Below are positions 1 through 8,289 of a stretch of 64,000 bases of DNA, piece by piece. This DNA is from Verrucomicrobiales bacterium (lineage in GTDB: Bacteria > Verrucomicrobiota > Verrucomicrobiia > Limisphaerales > J093): the NCBI GenBank assembly GCA_015075445.1, contig JABTUJ010000011.1, positions 62,001-126,000 of the forward strand. Direction: 5' to 3'. Within the stretch, counting starts at the first letter, position 1. Each line of letters opens with the position of its first letter. A program made the translations under genes and the position numbers. The notes under the pieces were generated by a model that saw only the letters and a list, made by a program, of their open reading frames with translations, was not told where the DNA came from and searched no databases.

Positions 1-1580
1 GCAGGGAGACCCGTCGGGGTACAGAACGGTGTTCATGGCCGCGGAGGCCCGAAGAGCCGCCCGAGGGGAGTCAGAGCGTCCGTAGTAGCGTCGAAGCGGG
101 GTAATGCCCGGGGAGCGAAGGGACGCAGGAAAGTGGAGACGGAACGACCATGACGAACGACGAACGGAAAGAACGACCGGCGATAGTGACTGGGGCGACT
201 CAGCCTAAACAAGCCGGAGAGGTCCGCGACCTCCGAGGGTGGATCGAACGTTCGGTGTGGACGGACCGGATGCTAACGCGGCTCGCCCAAAGCGGGCCGA
301 CAACGGTATGGTTCGGACTCTGGGACAAAGTGCGTGTGCCTCGAAATCTGCAGGCCGCCTTCCAAGCGGTATGGCGGAATCGGGGAGCACCCGGAGTGGA
401 TGAGCAAACGGTGCAGGAGTTTGACCGAGAGGCGGCGTCTGAACTGGCCCGACTGGAGGAAGAACTGCGCACCCAGCGTTACCGCCGTCAACCGGCACGA
501 CGCGTCTGGATCGAAAAGATGGGCACGACCGAGCAACGGCCGCTGGGGATCCCGGCGGTGCGGGATCGGACCGTGGAAGCGGCCTTGCGCAACGTTCTGG
601 AACCGATCTTCGAACAGGACTTTGCCGAGTGCAGCTATGGGTTTCGACCGGGGCGCGGCTGTCGGGAAGCGGTGGGACAGGTGGAGGAGCTCTTGCGCCG
701 AGGCTACGTCTGGTGCGTGGACGCGGACCTCAAGAGCTACTTCGATACGATTCCGCACGAGGGGCTGATGGCGTTGGTCCAAGCGCGTATCGTGGACGGC
801 AGCGTCCTGACGCTGGTGGAACAATGTCTCAAAGCCGGCGTGTTGGAGGAGCTCAAGGGCTGGCAGCCGACCGAACGCGGGACCCCGCAGGGGGCGGTGA
901 TTAGTCCGATGCTGGCGAACCTCTACCTCAACCCGTTGGACCACGAGATGGGACGGCGGGGCTGGGCGATGGTGCGCTATGCGGACGACCTGGTCGTGCT
1001 GTGCCAGAGCGGGGAGGAAGCCGAGGCGGTGCTGAGCTTTCTGCGGGCCTGGACCACGGGGGCGGGGCTGACCCTGCACCCGACCAAGACGCGGATCGTG
1101 AACGCGACCGAGGTCGGCTTCGACTTCCTGGGCTGGCACTTTCGCGGCGGGAAGAAGTGGCCGCGGAAGAAGAGCCTCCAGAAGCTGCAGGAACGGTTGC
1201 GACCGCTGACGCGGCGGACCCACGGGCAAAGTCTGGGCGAGATCATCGCGCAGGTGAACCCGATCCTGCGGGGTTGGCACGGTTACTTCGGGAACAGTCA
1301 CTGGACGGGCCTGCGCGGACCGGACGGCTGGCTGCGCCGCCGCTTGCGGGCCCTGCTGCGCAAGCGGGAAAAGCGGCCCGGATACGGGCTGAGTGAAGCC
1401 GACAGCCGACGCTGGCCGAACCGATGGTTTGCGGCGCAGGGCCTGTTTAGTCTGGAGCATGGCTCATGCGCTTACGGTTAGTCTCGCAGAGACCCCACTG
1501 ACCGGAGAGCCGTATGCGGGAAATCCGCCCGTACGGTTCGGAGGGAGGGGTGGCGCTAACCCCGCCATCCCTACCCCTAT
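1..1580 (+). mobile_element. Group II intron, 3' portion (5' end lies left of the window)
   Basis: The stretch before the maturase gene (1-149) reads like the structured 5' RNA of a bacterial group II intron. Positions 1508-1540 fold as domain V: an outer stem GAGCCGTA/TACGGTTC, a small internal bulge, then GCGGG/TCCGC around an AAA loop. A GC-rich hairpin follows at about 1541-1577 and would be domain VI, putting the 3' splice site near 1580 by analogy. The exact boundaries are inferred, not proven. The encoded maturase lies entirely inside. The next gene, a TatD nuclease, starts about 180 bp beyond the inferred intron end. Confidence 0.8.
150..1481 (+). CDS. ltrA: Group II intron reverse transcriptase/maturase
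   Basis: This is the intron-encoded protein (443 aa). It binds the intron RNA, assists splicing and copies the intron into DNA during retrohoming. The N-terminal and middle parts (about residues 60-330) hold the reverse transcriptase, with SYGFRPGRG, GTPQGAVISPMLANLYL and the catalytic RYADD at about residue 277. The maturase domain follows (about 340-430), including RGWHGYFGNSH. The protein stops at residue 443 with no HNH endonuclease, so it is an endonuclease-less type that would rely on nicked or replicating DNA. The ATG at 150 follows a GGAG-like site by about 13 bases. The frame is intact, so the intron may still be active. Confidence 0.93.
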   Translation: MTNDERKERPAIVTGATQPKQAGEVRDLRGWIERSVWTDRMLTRLAQSGPTTVWFGLWDKVRVPRNLQAAFQAVWRNRGAPGVDEQTVQEFDREAASELARLEEELRTQRYRRQPARRVWIEKMGTTEQRPLGIPAVRDRTVEAALRNVLEPIFEQDFAECSYGFRPGRGCREAVGQVEELLRRGYVWCVDADLKSYFDTIPHEGLMALVQARIVDGSVLTLVEQCLKAGVLEELKGWQPTERGTPQGAVISPMLANLYLNPLDHEMGRRGWAMVRYADDLVVLCQSGEEAEAVLSFLRAWTTGAGLTLHPTKTRIVNATEVGFDFLGWHFRGGKKWPRKKSLQKLQERLRPLTRRTHGQSLGEIIAQVNPILRGWHGYFGNSHWTGLRGPDGWLRRRLRALLRKREKRPGYGLSEADSRRWPNRWFAAQGLFSLEHGSCAYG

Positions 1581-1761
1581 CAAACGCTTCGCGACACCTC
1601 ACGGTTCGGCAGGCGCAACGCGTTTGGAGTGCGGCGACTTCCAGCGCCGCTTTGCGTCACGTCGCCATTCGCAGCCGCGACGTTCGGCAGACAGGCGGAC
1701 GTGCGTTGCAGCTCGATCTCGCCGTTGACGGGAGGCGAAGAGCTGCGCACGGTCGGCAGCC
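1581..1761. other. Intergenic spacer between intron and tatD, with a hairpin
   Basis: No gene is seen here. A GC-rich inverted repeat, GCGGCG (1631-1636) and CGCCGC (1645-1650) with an 8-nt loop and a following TTT, forms a short terminator-like hairpin. It may end transcription arriving from the intron or attenuate the nuclease gene. The function is not established. Confidence 0.4.
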
Positions 1762-2577
1762 ATGGCGCAACCCGCATTCTACGACACCCACGCGCACCTG
1801 GATCACTCGGCGTTCCGCGGCGATTTGGGCGCCGTCCTCGAACGGGCCGCCGCGGCGGGCATCACCCGCATTGTCTGCATTGGCACGGATGCCGCGAGCA
1901 GCCGGGAGGCGATCGCGCTGGCGGAGCGGCACGCGGAGCTCTACGCCGTGGTGGGCTGGCATCCGTCCGAGGTGGACCAGGCGCCGGCGGATATCCGGCC
2001 GTGGCTGCGCGAGTTGGCGGGGCACCCGAAAGTGGTGGCCTTGGGCGAGACGGGGATGGACTACTTCCGGCTGCCGAAGCGGCCGGCGGGGGAGGGCGCG
2101 GCCAGGGAGGATCCCGTGAAGGTTCGGCAAGCGGACTTGTTTCGGCAACACCTGGAGGTCGCGGTCGAGGTGGGTTTGAACGTCGTGGTTCACCAACGCG
2201 CGGCGCTCGAGGACACGCTGCGGGTGATCGAGCCCTTTGCCGGGCGGGTACGCGGCCAGTTCCACTGTTTCGCGGATGATGTGGCGGCGCTGGAGCGGAT
2301 CCTGGCGCTAGGAAGCCTGGTAAGTTTCACCGGTCTGATCACGTTCCCGAAGGCTGGCTCGGTGCGGGAGGCGCTGGCGGCGGTGCCGGCGGACCGGTTC
2401 ATGCTGGAAACGGACAGTCCCTACCTGGCACCGGTGCCGCGCCGCGGGGAACGCTGCGAACCGGCCTATGTTCGCGAGATCGCGGTCGAGGCAGCGGCGG
2501 TGAGGGGGATGAGCCTGGAACGACTCAGCGCGGCCACGTGTGCCACGGCGCACGGGTTTTTTCCCAAGCTGCGTTGA
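1762..2577 (+). CDS. tatD: TatD-family metal-dependent hydrolase (DNase)
   Basis: This is a 271-aa TIM-barrel metallohydrolase of the TatD/YcfH family, cytoplasmic, with DNase and 3'-5' exonuclease activity in characterised members. The metal-binding set is visible: DTHAHLD (His10, His12), GETGMD (Glu96), VVVHQR (His144), QFHCF (His168) and LETDSPYL (Asp218). The length is typical for the family. The ATG at 1762 begins directly with the conserved N-terminal strand, which supports this start. It is transcribed convergently with citrate synthase, whose stop codon lies 20 bp away. There is no signal peptide. Substrate specificity within the family cannot be read from the sequence. Confidence 0.93.
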   Translation: MAQPAFYDTHAHLDHSAFRGDLGAVLERAAAAGITRIVCIGTDAASSREAIALAERHAELYAVVGWHPSEVDQAPADIRPWLRELAGHPKVVALGETGMDYFRLPKRPAGEGAAREDPVKVRQADLFRQHLEVAVEVGLNVVVHQRAALEDTLRVIEPFAGRVRGQFHCFADDVAALERILALGSLVSFTGLITFPKAGSVREALAAVPADRFMLETDSPYLAPVPRRGERCEPAYVREIAVEAAAVRGMSLERLSAATCATAHGFFPKLR

Positions 2578-2596
2578 GGGCGAGGGCGGAGGCGGG

Positions 2597-3886
2597 CTAA
2601 GGGCGGTCGTCGAGCGGGACGTAGTGGTTGAGGGGGCGGCCGGTGTAGACCTGGCGCGGCCGGTAGATGCGGCTCTTGGGGTCGTCGAGGATCTCCTTGA
2701 AGTTGGCGATCCAGCCGGGCATGCGGCCGATGGCGAAGATGACGGTGAACATCTCGACGGGGATGCTGAGGGCGCGCATGATGATGCCGCTGTAGAAATC
2801 CACGTTCGGGTAGAGCTTGCGCGAGACGAAGTAATCGTCGCTGAGGGCGGCTTCCTCGAGTTTCTTGGCAATGTCGAGGAGCGGGTCGGAGACCTGGAGG
2901 GTTTCGAGGAGGCGATCGCAGGCTGTCTTGATGATTTTGGCGCGCGGATCGTAGTTCTTGTACACGCGGTGGCCGAAGCCCATGAGCCGCCGGCCGCTGT
3001 CCTTGTCTTTGGCGGCGTTGATGAACTTCGAGCCGTCATCGCCGGAGTCGTGGATGTCCTGGAGCATCTCGATGACAGCCTGGTTGGCGCCGCCATGGAG
3101 CGGGCCCCAGAGGGCACAGACGCCGGCGGCGGCGCAGGCGAAGAGGTTGGCCTTGCTGGAGGCCACCATGCGCACGGTGGCCGTCGAACAGTTCTGCTCG
3201 TGGTCGGCGTGCAGCACGAAGATGAGGTCGAGGGCTTTGACCACCTCGGGCTTGAGCTCGTAGTCCTGGTAGGGCTCCGAGAACATCATGTGCAGGAAGT
3301 TGGCCGTGTACTTATAGGCGCGCTTCGGGTAGATGATGGGCAGGCCGCGCGACTTGCGGTAGGAAAAGGCGGCGATGGTGCGGACCTGGGCGAGGAGGCG
3401 GGCGGCGTGGATGTTGAAGCGGTCGCGACTGGCGGGGCCCATGAGGCCGGGGTAGAAGCAACTGCTGGCGTTGATCATGGCGGAGAGCATGGCCATGGGG
3501 TGCGCCATCGAGGAGAAGCCCTCGAAGTGGTACTTCATGTCCTCGTGCAGGTTCTGGTTTTCGGTCAACAGGTCCGAAAAGGAGCGGAGCTCGCTGCGGT
3601 TGGGGAGATGGCCGTAGATGAGCAGGTAGGCGACCTCGACGAACGTGGACTTGTCCGCCAGTTCCTCGATCGGGATGCCGCGGTACCGCAGAATGCCCTG
3701 TTCCCCGTCGATGAACGTGATCTCGCTCTGGCACGAGCCCGTATTGCCGTAGCCGTCATCCAGCGTGATGTACCCGGTCGTGTCGCGGAGGGAGCCGATC
3801 GCGACGGCCTTTTCGTTCTCGCTACCCACCGTTACCGGCAGGACGTAGCGTTTGCCGTTCAGTTCCAGGGTTGCTGTCTCGCTCAT
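2597..3886 (-). CDS. gltA: Citrate synthase (type I, hexameric class)
   Basis: It condenses acetyl-CoA and oxaloacetate to citrate, the entry step of the TCA cycle, in the cytoplasm. The 429-aa length and numbering match the E. coli enzyme closely. The catalytic residues are His264 in GPLHGGAN, His306 in [15 protein letters not shown] and Asp363 in NVDFYSG. The N-terminal extension with a small beta domain (residues 1-60) marks the long, Gram-negative-type enzyme that is often inhibited by NADH. The ATG at 3886 gives a complete N-terminus. It is a single-gene unit on the reverse strand, convergent with tatD and divergent from the gene at 4022; the 135-bp gap would hold both promoters. Confidence 0.96.
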   Translation of the reverse strand: MSETATLELNGKRYVLPVTVGSENEKAVAIGSLRDTTGYITLDDGYGNTGSCQSEITFIDGEQGILRYRGIPIEELADKSTFVEVAYLLIYGHLPNRSELRSFSDLLTENQNLHEDMKYHFEGFSSMAHPMAMLSAMINASSCFYPGLMGPASRDRFNIHAARLLAQVRTIAAFSYRKSRGLPIIYPKRAYKYTANFLHMMFSEPYQDYELKPEVVKALDLIFVLHADHEQNCSTATVRMVASSKANLFACAAAGVCALWGPLHGGANQAVIEMLQDIHDSGDDGSKFINAAKDKDSGRRLMGFGHRVYKNYDPRAKIIKTACDRLLETLQVSDPLLDIAKKLEEAALSDDYFVSRKLYPNVDFYSGIIMRALSIPVEMFTVIFAIGRMPGWIANFKEILDDPKSRIYRPRQVYTGRPLNHYVPLDDRP

Positions 3887-4021
3887 GGTGCAGTGTCGTT
3901 CGCTTGTTGCGTGCCGAGTTGGCTGGGCGGGACTTTGCGTTTTGAGCTTCCGCCTGGCAAGCGTGCAGGGAGGTTCTCCTGGCTGGCCAACCCGTGCCCG
4001 CCGGGTCTACCCTCCGGGCCC

Positions 4022-6139
4022 ATGCAACCCCTTCTGGACCGTCGGACCTTTCTTCGCCAGGCGACAGGAGTCGCCACTCTCCTCCTCACGGGCAGCCGCA
4101 GTCTCGCGGCGCCGCGACGGGAGGGGCGACCGCCGCGGGCGGGTTTGGTGGCCTTCCGCATTTCGAGCGAGCAATGGTTCACCGAGGATCGCTTTGCGGC
4201 GATGCTGGCGTTCTTTCGGAAGGAGGGCGGGACGGCGGACGAGCTGGCGTTTTTCACGGCGGGCACGCACCCGCCCCTGCCGCTGGCGGAGGTGGAGCGT
4301 CGCGCCGAACGGCTCGCGCGGCTGTTGCCCCGGGTCCGGGCCGAGGGCATGGGCGCCGGCATCAACCTGCTGGCCACGATGGGGCATCACGAGGAGAACC
4401 TGGAACACTCGCTGGATGAGCGGTGGCAGCGGGTCGTCGACCCCGGGGGTCAGGAGTCCCGGGGCAGCTACTGCCCGGCGGGGGAGGAGTTTCGCGGCTA
4501 CGTGGCCAAGGTCTACACGGTCCTGACCGAGGCGGCGCCGGACTTTCTGTGGATCGACGACGACGTGCGGCTGGCGGGTCACCTGCCGATTGGCTTCACG
4601 TGTTTCTGCCCGGGCTGTGTGCGGCGGTTTTCGGAGCGGGAGGGGCGTGCCTTCGATCGCGCGACGCTCGTGGCGAGTTTCGGCACGGGTTCGCTCGAGG
4701 AACGCCTGGGGTGGCGTCGGCGCTGGCTGGAGCACAACCGCGGGGTGCTGGATGATCTGTTCCGGCTGATCGAGGCGACGGTCCACGGGCTGCGCCCCGC
4801 GCTTCCGCTGGGGTTCATGACGGGCGACCGGTTCTACGAGGGGTACGACTTCGGGCGCTGGGCGAAGACGCTGGCGGGGCCGGGGGCGACCGCGGTTCGG
4901 TGGCGGCCGGGCGGGGGTTTCTACTCGGACGAATCGTTGGCGGGGCTGGCCGGAAAGGCGCATGACGTGGGGCGTCAGGTGGCCCAGTTGCCGCCCGAAG
5001 TGGTGGTCATCCAGTCCGAGATCGAGAACTTCCCGTATGACCTGCTGCGCAAGAGCGTGGAGGCGACCGTGGTGGAAGCGGCGGCGCACATGGCCGCGGG
5101 AACGACGGGGACCGCGTTCAACGTGTTGTCGCAGCGACCGGATCCGCTCGAGGAGTACGAGCCGATGCTGCGCCGGATTCGCGAGGTCAAGCCCTTCTAC
5201 CAGCGGCTCCGGGACGAGCTGGGTCGGAGCACGCTCTGCGGGATGTGGCCGGCCTGGAACCGCGAGCTGTTCACGGCGAACCAGGTGGAAGGTTCGTGGC
5301 CCGCGGGCGGGTCCGATGCGGTGGGAGCGCTGATGCGGTCGTATGTGCTCGGCGAGCTGGGCATTCCGCTGTGCTATGCGGCCGAGGGCGCAGTGGGCGC
5401 GGTGCTGGCCGGGCCCGGGTTGTTGGCGATGTCGGCCGAGGAGCTGCGTCGCTTGTTTGCGGGCGGGGTGCTGATGGATGTCGCGGCGTGGCAGGCGCTC
5501 GAACGGCTGGGTCATGCCCGCTGGACGGGGGTACGGCCCGGGGCGGCGGTCGAGCGCGATGCGTTGGAGGTGCTGGCGGATCATCCTTTGAACGGGCGCT
5601 TCAAGGGTTGGTCCCGCGATGGGCGGCAGTCCTTCTGGCGTGAGGCTGCCTACCCGCTGGAGACGCTGGGGGATGTCCGCGTGGAACGGTTGGCGACGCT
5701 CAGCGACTACGGTGGCCGGGATCTTGGGGCGTCGATGACGGCATTCACCAACGAGCTGGGCGGCCGGGTGGTGGTGATGGGTTACTATCCGTGGTCCCAG
5801 ATGCATCATTGGGCGAAGTCGAGCCAGATGAAGGCCGTGTGCGGGTGGCTCAGCCAGGAGCGGTTGCCGGTGGTGCTGGAGAGTTTCTCGCGCGTGCACC
5901 TTTGGGCGCGTCGGCCTGCACCCGGGAGGCTGGCGTGTGTGTTGCTGAATGCTTCGCTGGATCCCGCGCGTGAGCCCAGCCTGCGGTTGGCGGACGACTT
6001 TCGGAAGGTGCACTGCCACGGAATGGACGGGAAGGCCCGGGCGCTCCGGCCGGTGCCGGTCCCCGGCGGGGGCGGCTCTCGGGTCAAGGTACCGACGCTG
6101 GCACCCTGGAGCGTGAGTTTGATCGTCGCGACGGGCTGA
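4022..6139 (+). CDS. Tat-exported protein with glycoside-hydrolase-like barrel
   Basis: This 705-aa protein starts with a twin-arginine signal (RRTFLRQATGVATLLLTG, then SLAAP), so it is probably exported folded. The body looks like a (beta/alpha)8 glycoside hydrolase related to the GH42/GH-A type. DFLWIDDDVRL is followed by a cysteine-rich CFCPGCVRRFSERE segment, typical of secreted planctomycete and verrucomicrobial glycosidase-like proteins. Later come VVIQSEIENFPYD (a possible acid residue at E-I-E) and a beta-rich C-terminal domain with ARRPAPGRLACVLLNAS. The frame is open far upstream, but only the start at 4022 places the Tat motif at the N-terminus. The substrate is unknown; a role in polysaccharide breakdown is inferred. 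Confidence 0.65.
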   Translation: MQPLLDRRTFLRQATGVATLLLTGSRSLAAPRREGRPPRAGLVAFRISSEQWFTEDRFAAMLAFFRKEGGTADELAFFTAGTHPPLPLAEVERRAERLARLLPRVRAEGMGAGINLLATMGHHEENLEHSLDERWQRVVDPGGQESRGSYCPAGEEFRGYVAKVYTVLTEAAPDFLWIDDDVRLAGHLPIGFTCFCPGCVRRFSEREGRAFDRATLVASFGTGSLEERLGWRRRWLEHNRGVLDDLFRLIEATVHGLRPALPLGFMTGDRFYEGYDFGRWAKTLAGPGATAVRWRPGGGFYSDESLAGLAGKAHDVGRQVAQLPPEVVVIQSEIENFPYDLLRKSVEATVVEAAAHMAAGTTGTAFNVLSQRPDPLEEYEPMLRRIREVKPFYQRLRDELGRSTLCGMWPAWNRELFTANQVEGSWPAGGSDAVGALMRSYVLGELGIPLCYAAEGAVGAVLAGPGLLAMSAEELRRLFAGGVLMDVAAWQALERLGHARWTGVRPGAAVERDALEVLADHPLNGRFKGWSRDGRQSFWREAAYPLETLGDVRVERLATLSDYGGRDLGASMTAFTNELGGRVVVMGYYPWSQMHHWAKSSQMKAVCGWLSQERLPVVLESFSRVHLWARRPAPGRLACVLLNASLDPAREPSLRLADDFRKVHCHGMDGKARALRPVPVPGGGGSRVKVPTLAPWSVSLIVATG

Positions 6140-6329
6140 GCCGTGGCTCAGGGAGAGCTTCGCGCCACCGGGGCTGGCTCAGGAGCACGTTGGGTTGGCC
6201 AAGAGCCGCCTCTGTTTGCGCACTAGGAGGTGTGCTGGCGGCGAGCCGCGTCGGGCGGACCGGCGCGAGTCGCGGTGACTTACGACCGCTGCCAGTGAAG
6301 CACGACCCTTGGATTCGACACCACGAGAC

Positions 6330-6818
6330 ATGATGCATAACCTGAAAAGCCAATCCCACGACCCTGGACACCGTTCGCGGCGTCCTCGATCCCGGCTGCC
6401 GTTGGTCGCTGCACTCGTCGGCCTGGCGATGGCGGCGGAGGCGGCAGTGCTGCAGATGGACGGGGTTCACGCGATTGGCATTCGCGAGTTCGAGATGGGC
6501 GGGGAGCGGTACGCGGTGCACTTCGACGGCCGGTCGTTTGACGAGATCCAGGCCGACCCGGCGTATCGGGATCCCTTTCCGTTTCTCGGCACGGACTTCC
6601 AGACGGTCGAACCGGTGCTGGATGCCTTGAACGGTCTGTTGGTAAGCGCGGGCGCGTCTTCATCGTCTTCGCGGCGGTGCCCGAGCCGGCGACGATCGCG
6701 CTGGCCGCGGGAGGGGCGCTGCTGGCGATGGCCGCCGGGCGTCGGTGGCGGGCGCGGAGGCCTGGCGGGGGTGGGGACGTCCGGGCTTAATGCAGCGTAC
6801 TTCCCCGGGGGCACGTGA
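6330..6818 (+). CDS. Small exported PEP-CTERM protein, probably frameshifted
   Basis: The N-terminus has a basic start and a signal peptide (LPLVAALVGLAMAAEA), followed by a short domain with GIREFEMGGERYAVHFDG that resembles small PEP-CTERM proteins. The translated frame loses sense after about residue 110 (SAGASSSSSRR...). In the frame one base away, the DNA at about 6659-6790 encodes VFIVFAAVPEPATIALAAGG, then a hydrophobic stretch and a basic tail: a textbook PEP-CTERM sorting signal for exosortase. The natural protein therefore very likely ends at 6790, with an indel between about 6600 and 6660. ATG at 6330 or 6333 is the start. The function is unknown. Confidence 0.6.
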   Translation: MMHNLKSQSHDPGHRSRRPRSRLPLVAALVGLAMAAEAAVLQMDGVHAIGIREFEMGGERYAVHFDGRSFDEIQADPAYRDPFPFLGTDFQTVEPVLDALNGLLVSAGASSSSSRRCPSRRRSRWPREGRCWRWPPGVGGGRGGLAGVGTSGLNAAYFPGGT

Positions 6819-7047
6819 GTTCCGGCCCAACGGTCGGGGTGCGAGCGCTGCGGTTCCTGAGGGGTGCGGGTGGCGTCGGTGCGAGCGGCATGGGCCTGGA
6901 TCGCTGGAGGATTTCCTCCCGTTCTTCCGCGTGGCCGCAGGTGCACCGGTAGCGGATGATTCGGCCTGGGGAACACGGGAGAGTCCGGGTGGGCATCAGG
7001 GTTTCCCCGCAAACCGGGCAGGCCAGTGAATCGGTGTCTGTGTTCAT
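6787..7047 (-). CDS. Small zinc-ribbon protein, function unknown
   Basis: An 86-aa reading frame with cysteine pairs typical of a zinc ribbon: ACPVCGE near residue 10, and a single Cys followed by YRCTCGH near residue 36. The second half is proline- and arginine-rich and looks disordered. It is convergent with the PEP-CTERM gene, the ends overlapping by a few bases. No clear Shine-Dalgarno sequence precedes the ATG at 7047. The evenly spaced cysteines make it more than a chance ORF, but no family was recognised. Confidence 0.45.
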   Translation of the reverse strand: MNTDTDSLACPVCGETLMPTRTLPCSPGRIIRYRCTCGHAEEREEILQRSRPMPLAPTPPAPLRNRSARTPTVGPELTCPRGSTLH

Positions 7048-7128
7048 AAGGAATAATCACAGCATGCATCATGCCTAGATATGGTGGTGGTGGGGGCCGG
7101 CGCGGGGAGCGTGCGAGGAAGGCAGGCG

Positions 7129-7194
7129 TGGGCGGCGTGGGGAGGGGAGCGGACGCGGCCGTTGGGCCCGAACGCCTCCTCGCGTCGGCGCCCA
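7129..7194. repeat. Degenerate copy of the dispersed stem-loop element
   Basis: The right arm at 7173-7194 (GCCTCCTCGCGTCGGCGCC then CAC) matches the dispersed palindromic element at 15209, 20663 and 55063 with two changes. A diverged left arm can be read at about 7129-7151. It lies in the gap between two reverse-strand small genes. Confidence 0.6.
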
Positions 7195-7234
7195 CCGTCG
7201 GTCGCCGTTTCGTGCGGGGTGCGAAACGTCCGGG

Positions 7235-7459
7235 CTACGCGCCGAGCCAACCGAGCGGGGGTGGGGCCGGGTCGCGACTGAGGTTCTCGGACACCGCGGC
7301 GGCGGCCATGCGCAACCCGACGGCTGCACCGCGGTGGGCGATGCCCTTCTGGAGGTTGCCGGCCTGCAGGGCCGCGCGGGCCTGCGCGTCCTGTTCATCC
7401 GCCAACGCGTGCAAATGATCGGTCAGGTCGTCACGAAGGTTCTGCATTTCCAGGCTCAT
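7235..7459 (-). CDS. Small helical hypothetical protein
   Basis: From the internal Met at 7459 this gives a 74-aa protein, MSLEMQNLRDDLTDHLHALA onward, strongly helical and rich in Ala, Gln, Glu and Asp, with AVSENLSRDP near the end. An upstream start at 7519 would add 20 residues (MPSAPTNGGLSQPP...) that look non-conserved, so the shorter form is preferred. It sits just downstream of a two-component system on the same strand. No family was recognised and expression is uncertain. Confidence 0.4.
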   Translation of the reverse strand: MSLEMQNLRDDLTDHLHALADEQDAQARAALQAGNLQKGIAHRGAAVGLRMAAAAVSENLSRDPAPPPLGWLGA

Positions 7460-7572
7460 GACTTTGTGCGGGGTTTGAGGTGGCTGCGATAACCCCCCGT
7501 TGGTTGGTGCGGACGGCACCGATCGGGGGATGCCGGTGCGGTCGTCAGAGGGGAGGCGGGAGCGCGGCAGGG

Positions 7573-8289
7573 TCAGAGTTCGCGGTGCGTTTCCAGCCAG
7601 TGCACTGCCGCGTGGACCAGGGCGGTCGAGGCGGGGAAGCCCAGCTTCTGTTTGATGTGGTCCCGATGCGACTCGATGGTTTTGACGCTCAAGTGGAGGG
7701 TTTCGGCGATCTGGCGGGTGGTGCGGCCGCGGCCGTAGAGCTCGAAGACCTGGAGTTCGCGGTCGCTGAGTTCCTCGCTGACATCGCCTGGAGCCGACGC
7801 GGAGGTGTGACCGAGCTTGGCGAGAATCCGGTGGGTGATGCCGTGGCTGAGATGGAACTTGCCGGCCAGCACGTCATGCACGGCCGCGACCAGTTCGGCG
7901 GGCGGGCGGTCCTTCATGACGTAACCGCGCGCGCCGGCGCGGACGCAGCGCTCGGCGTACAGGGTTTCATCGTGATTGGAGAGCACCAGCACCGGCAGGT
8001 CGGCCTGGCGCAAGGTCAGATCCTTGATGAGGTCCAGGCCATTCGACTGTTCCAGGGTGAGATCGACGATGGCGATGTCGGGCGGCTGAGCCGTGGCGGC
8101 CGCCACGGCCTGGGCCGCGCTGGACGCCTCGCCCTGCACCTCGAGGTCGGCCTCCGCGTCAAGGACGCGACGGAGTCCCTCGCGGAAGATGGGATGGTCA
8201 TCCACGATCAACACCTTCACCTTGGGTCGTACGGTCTCGACCCCGGGTGCGGCCGCCGCGGGAGCGACGTTTTTGCGGTCACGCGCCAT
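7573..8289 (-). CDS. LuxR/NarL-family response regulator
   Basis: A 238-aa DNA-binding response regulator. The receiver domain (about residues 22-140) has the acidic pocket VDD (Asp30-Asp31), the phospho-acceptor Asp76 in IAIVDLTLE and the conserved Lys in VMKDRPP. A LuxR-type helix-turn-helix follows (about 175-225): LSDRELQVFELYGRGRT, then IAETLHLSVKTIESHRDHI. The start at 8289 overlaps the end of the kinase gene by 11 bp, so the two are probably translationally coupled and work as a cognate pair. The frame is open further upstream, but that stretch is kinase sequence in another frame. Targets are unknown. Confidence 0.93.
   Translation of the reverse strand: MARDRKNVAPAAAAPGVETVRPKVKVLIVDDHPIFREGLRRVLDAEADLEVQGEASSAAQAVAAATAQPPDIAIVDLTLEQSNGLDLIKDLTLRQADLPVLVLSNHDETLYAERCVRAGARGYVMKDRPPAELVAAVHDVLAGKFHLSHGITHRILAKLGHTSASAPGDVSEELSDRELQVFELYGRGRTTRQIAETLHLSVKTIESHRDHIKQKLGFPASTALVHAAVHWLETHREL

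Noticed and set aside
2540..4021. Upstream extension of the Tat-exported protein
   Set aside because: It runs antisense through citrate synthase. The twin-arginine signal only makes sense at the start at 4022.
4007..6019. A 670-codon reverse open frame
   Set aside because: Antisense of the glycosidase-like gene, with Arg/His/Pro-rich shadow composition.
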